Below, in pieces: positions 61,295 to 64,000 of a DNA stretch of 64,000 bases; positions within the stretch are counted from its first letter, which is position 1; each line of letters begins with the position of its first letter. The stretch lies in assembly GCF_019649055.1 (NCBI RefSeq), contig NW_026570360.1:245211-309210 (forward strand), read 5' to 3'. The translations under genes and the position numbers were made by a program. The DNA is from Paramacrobiotus metropolitanus. Taxonomy: Eukaryota > Tardigrada > Eutardigrada > Parachela > Macrobiotidae. The notes under the pieces are model-generated. The model did not search any database. It was not told the origin of the DNA and saw only the letters and a program-made list of their open reading frames with translations.

Positions 61295-64000
61295 AAATAC
61301 AAATTTTGTATTGAAAAGTAGGTGCACGTTTTCCGCACTCGCAATGTCGAACCATGTATCTAACAAGTACAGTAATCGTAAAATATTTTTAGATATATAT
61401 GTACTACGTATGTCAGCTTATCACAGCTGTGACGCTGTCGAATCGTGGAACTGTTTTGGTTTTTTACTCGCAAAATCGAACATGCAGTCATGCACTGCTT
61501 AACCTCGCATGCTTCCGGCAAAGTTGTTTGCGATCGATATGAGCGCCATCTGCACGCTGCAAACCGTATTTTATTCAAAAAAATCAAACAAATTATTTAT
61601 CATTATTTTATGGGTTTAGCAAGTACTACTCGTACTTTAAGTTTTGGAAATGAGTACTTACAGGTATAGGAAAAATGATTTTCTGTAACCTACTGTAATT
61701 ATAATAAACTACAAACACTTTTAGCCGCCCATATGGATGGCTAATACCACTAGTTCTATCGTTTGCAGAATATTAGACAATATATGTAATTAAATAGATA
61801 TTTAATCTAATTATATTAGACAATATAATATCTATTTAATTATATAATTTATATTAGACAGTATAATTAAATAGATATTAGCGGCAATAGTATTGTATCC
61901 AACAGTTAACTCTACAAAAAACTTATCACATAAACTGCGGAAGGATGCCCGTACTGCTACCGGATAGATGTCCGTACTGCTACCGCAATTTATCGTTAAA
62001 TCAGTCCTGTAATTTGCCGTTTGAAACCGTTTAAAATCCACTACAGTATAATCTATCATCTATGTACGGTATAGGCTCAACAGTACAAAAATACACATTC
62101 AGCACATCGCAAAGACGTGCCTGCGATTTTTAAGTAAAATGTCTTCTTAGCTAAATCTGTTCTTAACTAAAATTTCTTTAAGTAATCTGTCCTTAAAAAA
62201 CTCTTTCTGACTCAGAAATTTATGCGCAAATCCGCAAAATATGAGGTTACAGAAATACAGTAATATCACTAATATGAATCAAAAACGTTAATAATGATAT
62301 GAATGAAATTGAAATTCGGTGAATGCATGTAAGTTCAAAGCGTAAACCGATGAACGCATTCATGCATATTGCACCGCTATTACGTTATCGGTTATCCTTA
62401 CATGTTCGGACAGAAGTGCGTCACTGTGAAACAGGACAGCGGCCAAACAGGGACAATCCATTTGGCACTGCACATTGTGCCCGTTGCCAGCTTGCTGTAA
62501 CGGTACAACCTAATTTACGCGGCTACTGCTAGTCTTTATCTACATCCTGATATGCGGAAAAATTTGTTTTTGCTTCCAACTTGGGAAAACCTCAAAGATT
62601 GTTCAAATTGTAATATCCATGTCTCTGATGCAAAGCAAATACCTATACATTTTCTAAGCATTTCAGCAATTAACAAAGTGCAACATGTGCTATACTCGTA
62701 CCGTATAATAACCTGTGAATACAAATTATCTTTTCCGTGTTTTTCCAAATTAACTTTAAATTATACTACAAAACAAACCATTAATACTGTACGCGTGATG
62801 TATTAGTCAGTAATCTTCAATTCTATTCTAACATACGAAGACACGATTGCATAATTTCCGAAAAAATTTTATATTACAAAATACAAAGGCTCTCCTCCAA
62901 TCGACCGCAAATCTCATGTTCGCTCTTTACTGCGATGGTGTTGCACCATTATTAAACTACCCGTAGCTGGCCAGTGGCCACTGATCGCAGGAACAGGAAG
63001 GCAATTATTTTAAGATGCTTTCCTCAAGCAGCGTTTTAAGATTAGGCATTCGTACATGTTAATTGTAAATAATTAAATTACTTCAAGTGCAGGCGAATGT
63101 TGCACTTCGTAAGCAGTATATCAAACATGCCGCTTACATTTTCTAATCACTTAATTTATATACTCGTACTGATTGCACGCGAGACATTAATACACCGCAT
63201 CATGGTCGGCATGTTTACAGTACTTCTGCAGCCTTTACTTACCAGTTCGACTCAGCTTTTAAAGGGATCAATCACATTAAATATTAATTGGGCTGTACAA
63301 TTCGCAAGTCCAGTTGAATAATAAAACGCCACACACGTAGAACTACCGCTTTTTATCAATCGTCATGACAGAAAGTTACACAATGCATAGCTACATCCTA
63401 TGCAGATTCACGCCGGGATCGTACAAAATAATACGCAAATTCAGTCCATTATTGATAACGTAATCTCTGACAACTCCCACGCGCATTCATGGACAACCAT
63501 TCGTAAAAATTGTGAACTGAAGATATTGTATTAATTTCCCAAACAAACTGTCGGTTCATTACACGAAATCTTAACAAGCGAATTACTGTAAGATATACGA
63601 TTGCCGAGCAAGCGTGATTTCGAAGTCAGTGTGCGATATTTTTACGCTGTGGGTTGCATTGCAAGTACCCAATGTTGTCTTTTGACTCCTGTTGGAATTG
63701 GCAACCTTCTCACATTTTGTGTTCCGCTGATTCATTCCATTCCAGTGCCACTGATATCATTAGCACGCTGATTGGACACTCGAGCGGGTGGAATGCGGTT
63801 CCGAATAGTGATTGGTCCAGAAGAATGCACACCCCACCCGCTTCCGCTCACCCGTGCACTGTACGCACTGGTATTAAAGTGTAATTCCGAAAAAAATTGT
63901 ACCGAAGGATTCAAGGAATTGTTGCTCACGATAACTAAGCCAATGCGGCAGGCCTACCAAAGCGTTACCGCTGGTGTGCTTCAGGAACATCGCGCCCGAT

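Larger units (their letters stand above)
59588..64000. other. Gene-poor 3' part of the window
   Basis: No coding exon was recognised in 4.4 kb. The segment is AT-rich, includes the MITF/TFE upstream region, an exact-length tandem duplication, two hairpins and AT-rich TATTAGACAATAT repeats near 61770-61880. Confidence 0.45.

Overview
The window is eukaryotic, from an invertebrate. The host genes are split by short GT-AG introns, and their proteins (Sec61 beta, Vps4, a 10-formyltetrahydrofolate dehydrogenase, ataxin-10, a CDP-alcohol phosphotransferase homolog, fibulin-1 and an MITF/TFE factor) are typical of animals. Intron sizes and sequence divergence would suit an ecdysozoan such as a tardigrade, but I cannot fix the taxon from the sequence alone.

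Region 1 (1-13301) is one giant palindrome. A left arm of about 6.25 kb is repeated inverted as a right arm (about 7020-13301) around a short centre. Each arm carries a decayed IAP-like gene (BIR relic, then RING relic), about 1.4 kb of degenerate tandem repeats, a TATA-binding-protein-like gene broken by one frameshift, and an A32/FtsK-type packaging ATPase. The ATPase is nearly complete only in the right half, where its end overlaps a gene for a pX-like virion core protein. ATPase plus pX is a Polinton/Maverick or adintovirus signature. The element lacks recognisable polymerase, integrase, protease and capsid genes in this window. The arms are close to identical except in two patches, the IAP RING segment and the inner edge of the ATPase.

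Region 2 (13302-15260) is GT-rich, non-coding and built from short direct repeats. It contains a roughly 60-base sequence also present at the centre of the palindrome.

Region 3 (15280-64000) is ordinary gene-bearing chromosome. In order: a glycine N-acyltransferase-like gene with a frameshift (-), SEC61B (+), VPS4 (-), a five-exon secreted protein of unknown family (-), a weakly supported arginine-rich gene (-), a 17-exon mitochondrial-type ALDH1L gene (+) with a 1.7 kb insertion and exon duplication in intron 13, ataxin-10 with a small unknown gene upstream (-), a 20-cysteine secreted protein (+), an ethanolaminephosphotransferase-like gene that has lost part of its catalytic motif (+), a fibulin-1 gene (-), and a seven-exon MITF/TFE bHLH-zipper gene (-). 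The last 4.4 kb has no recognisable gene but holds a tandem duplication and a strong hairpin. The host genes are unrelated housekeeping, matrix and regulatory genes and do not form a functional cluster.
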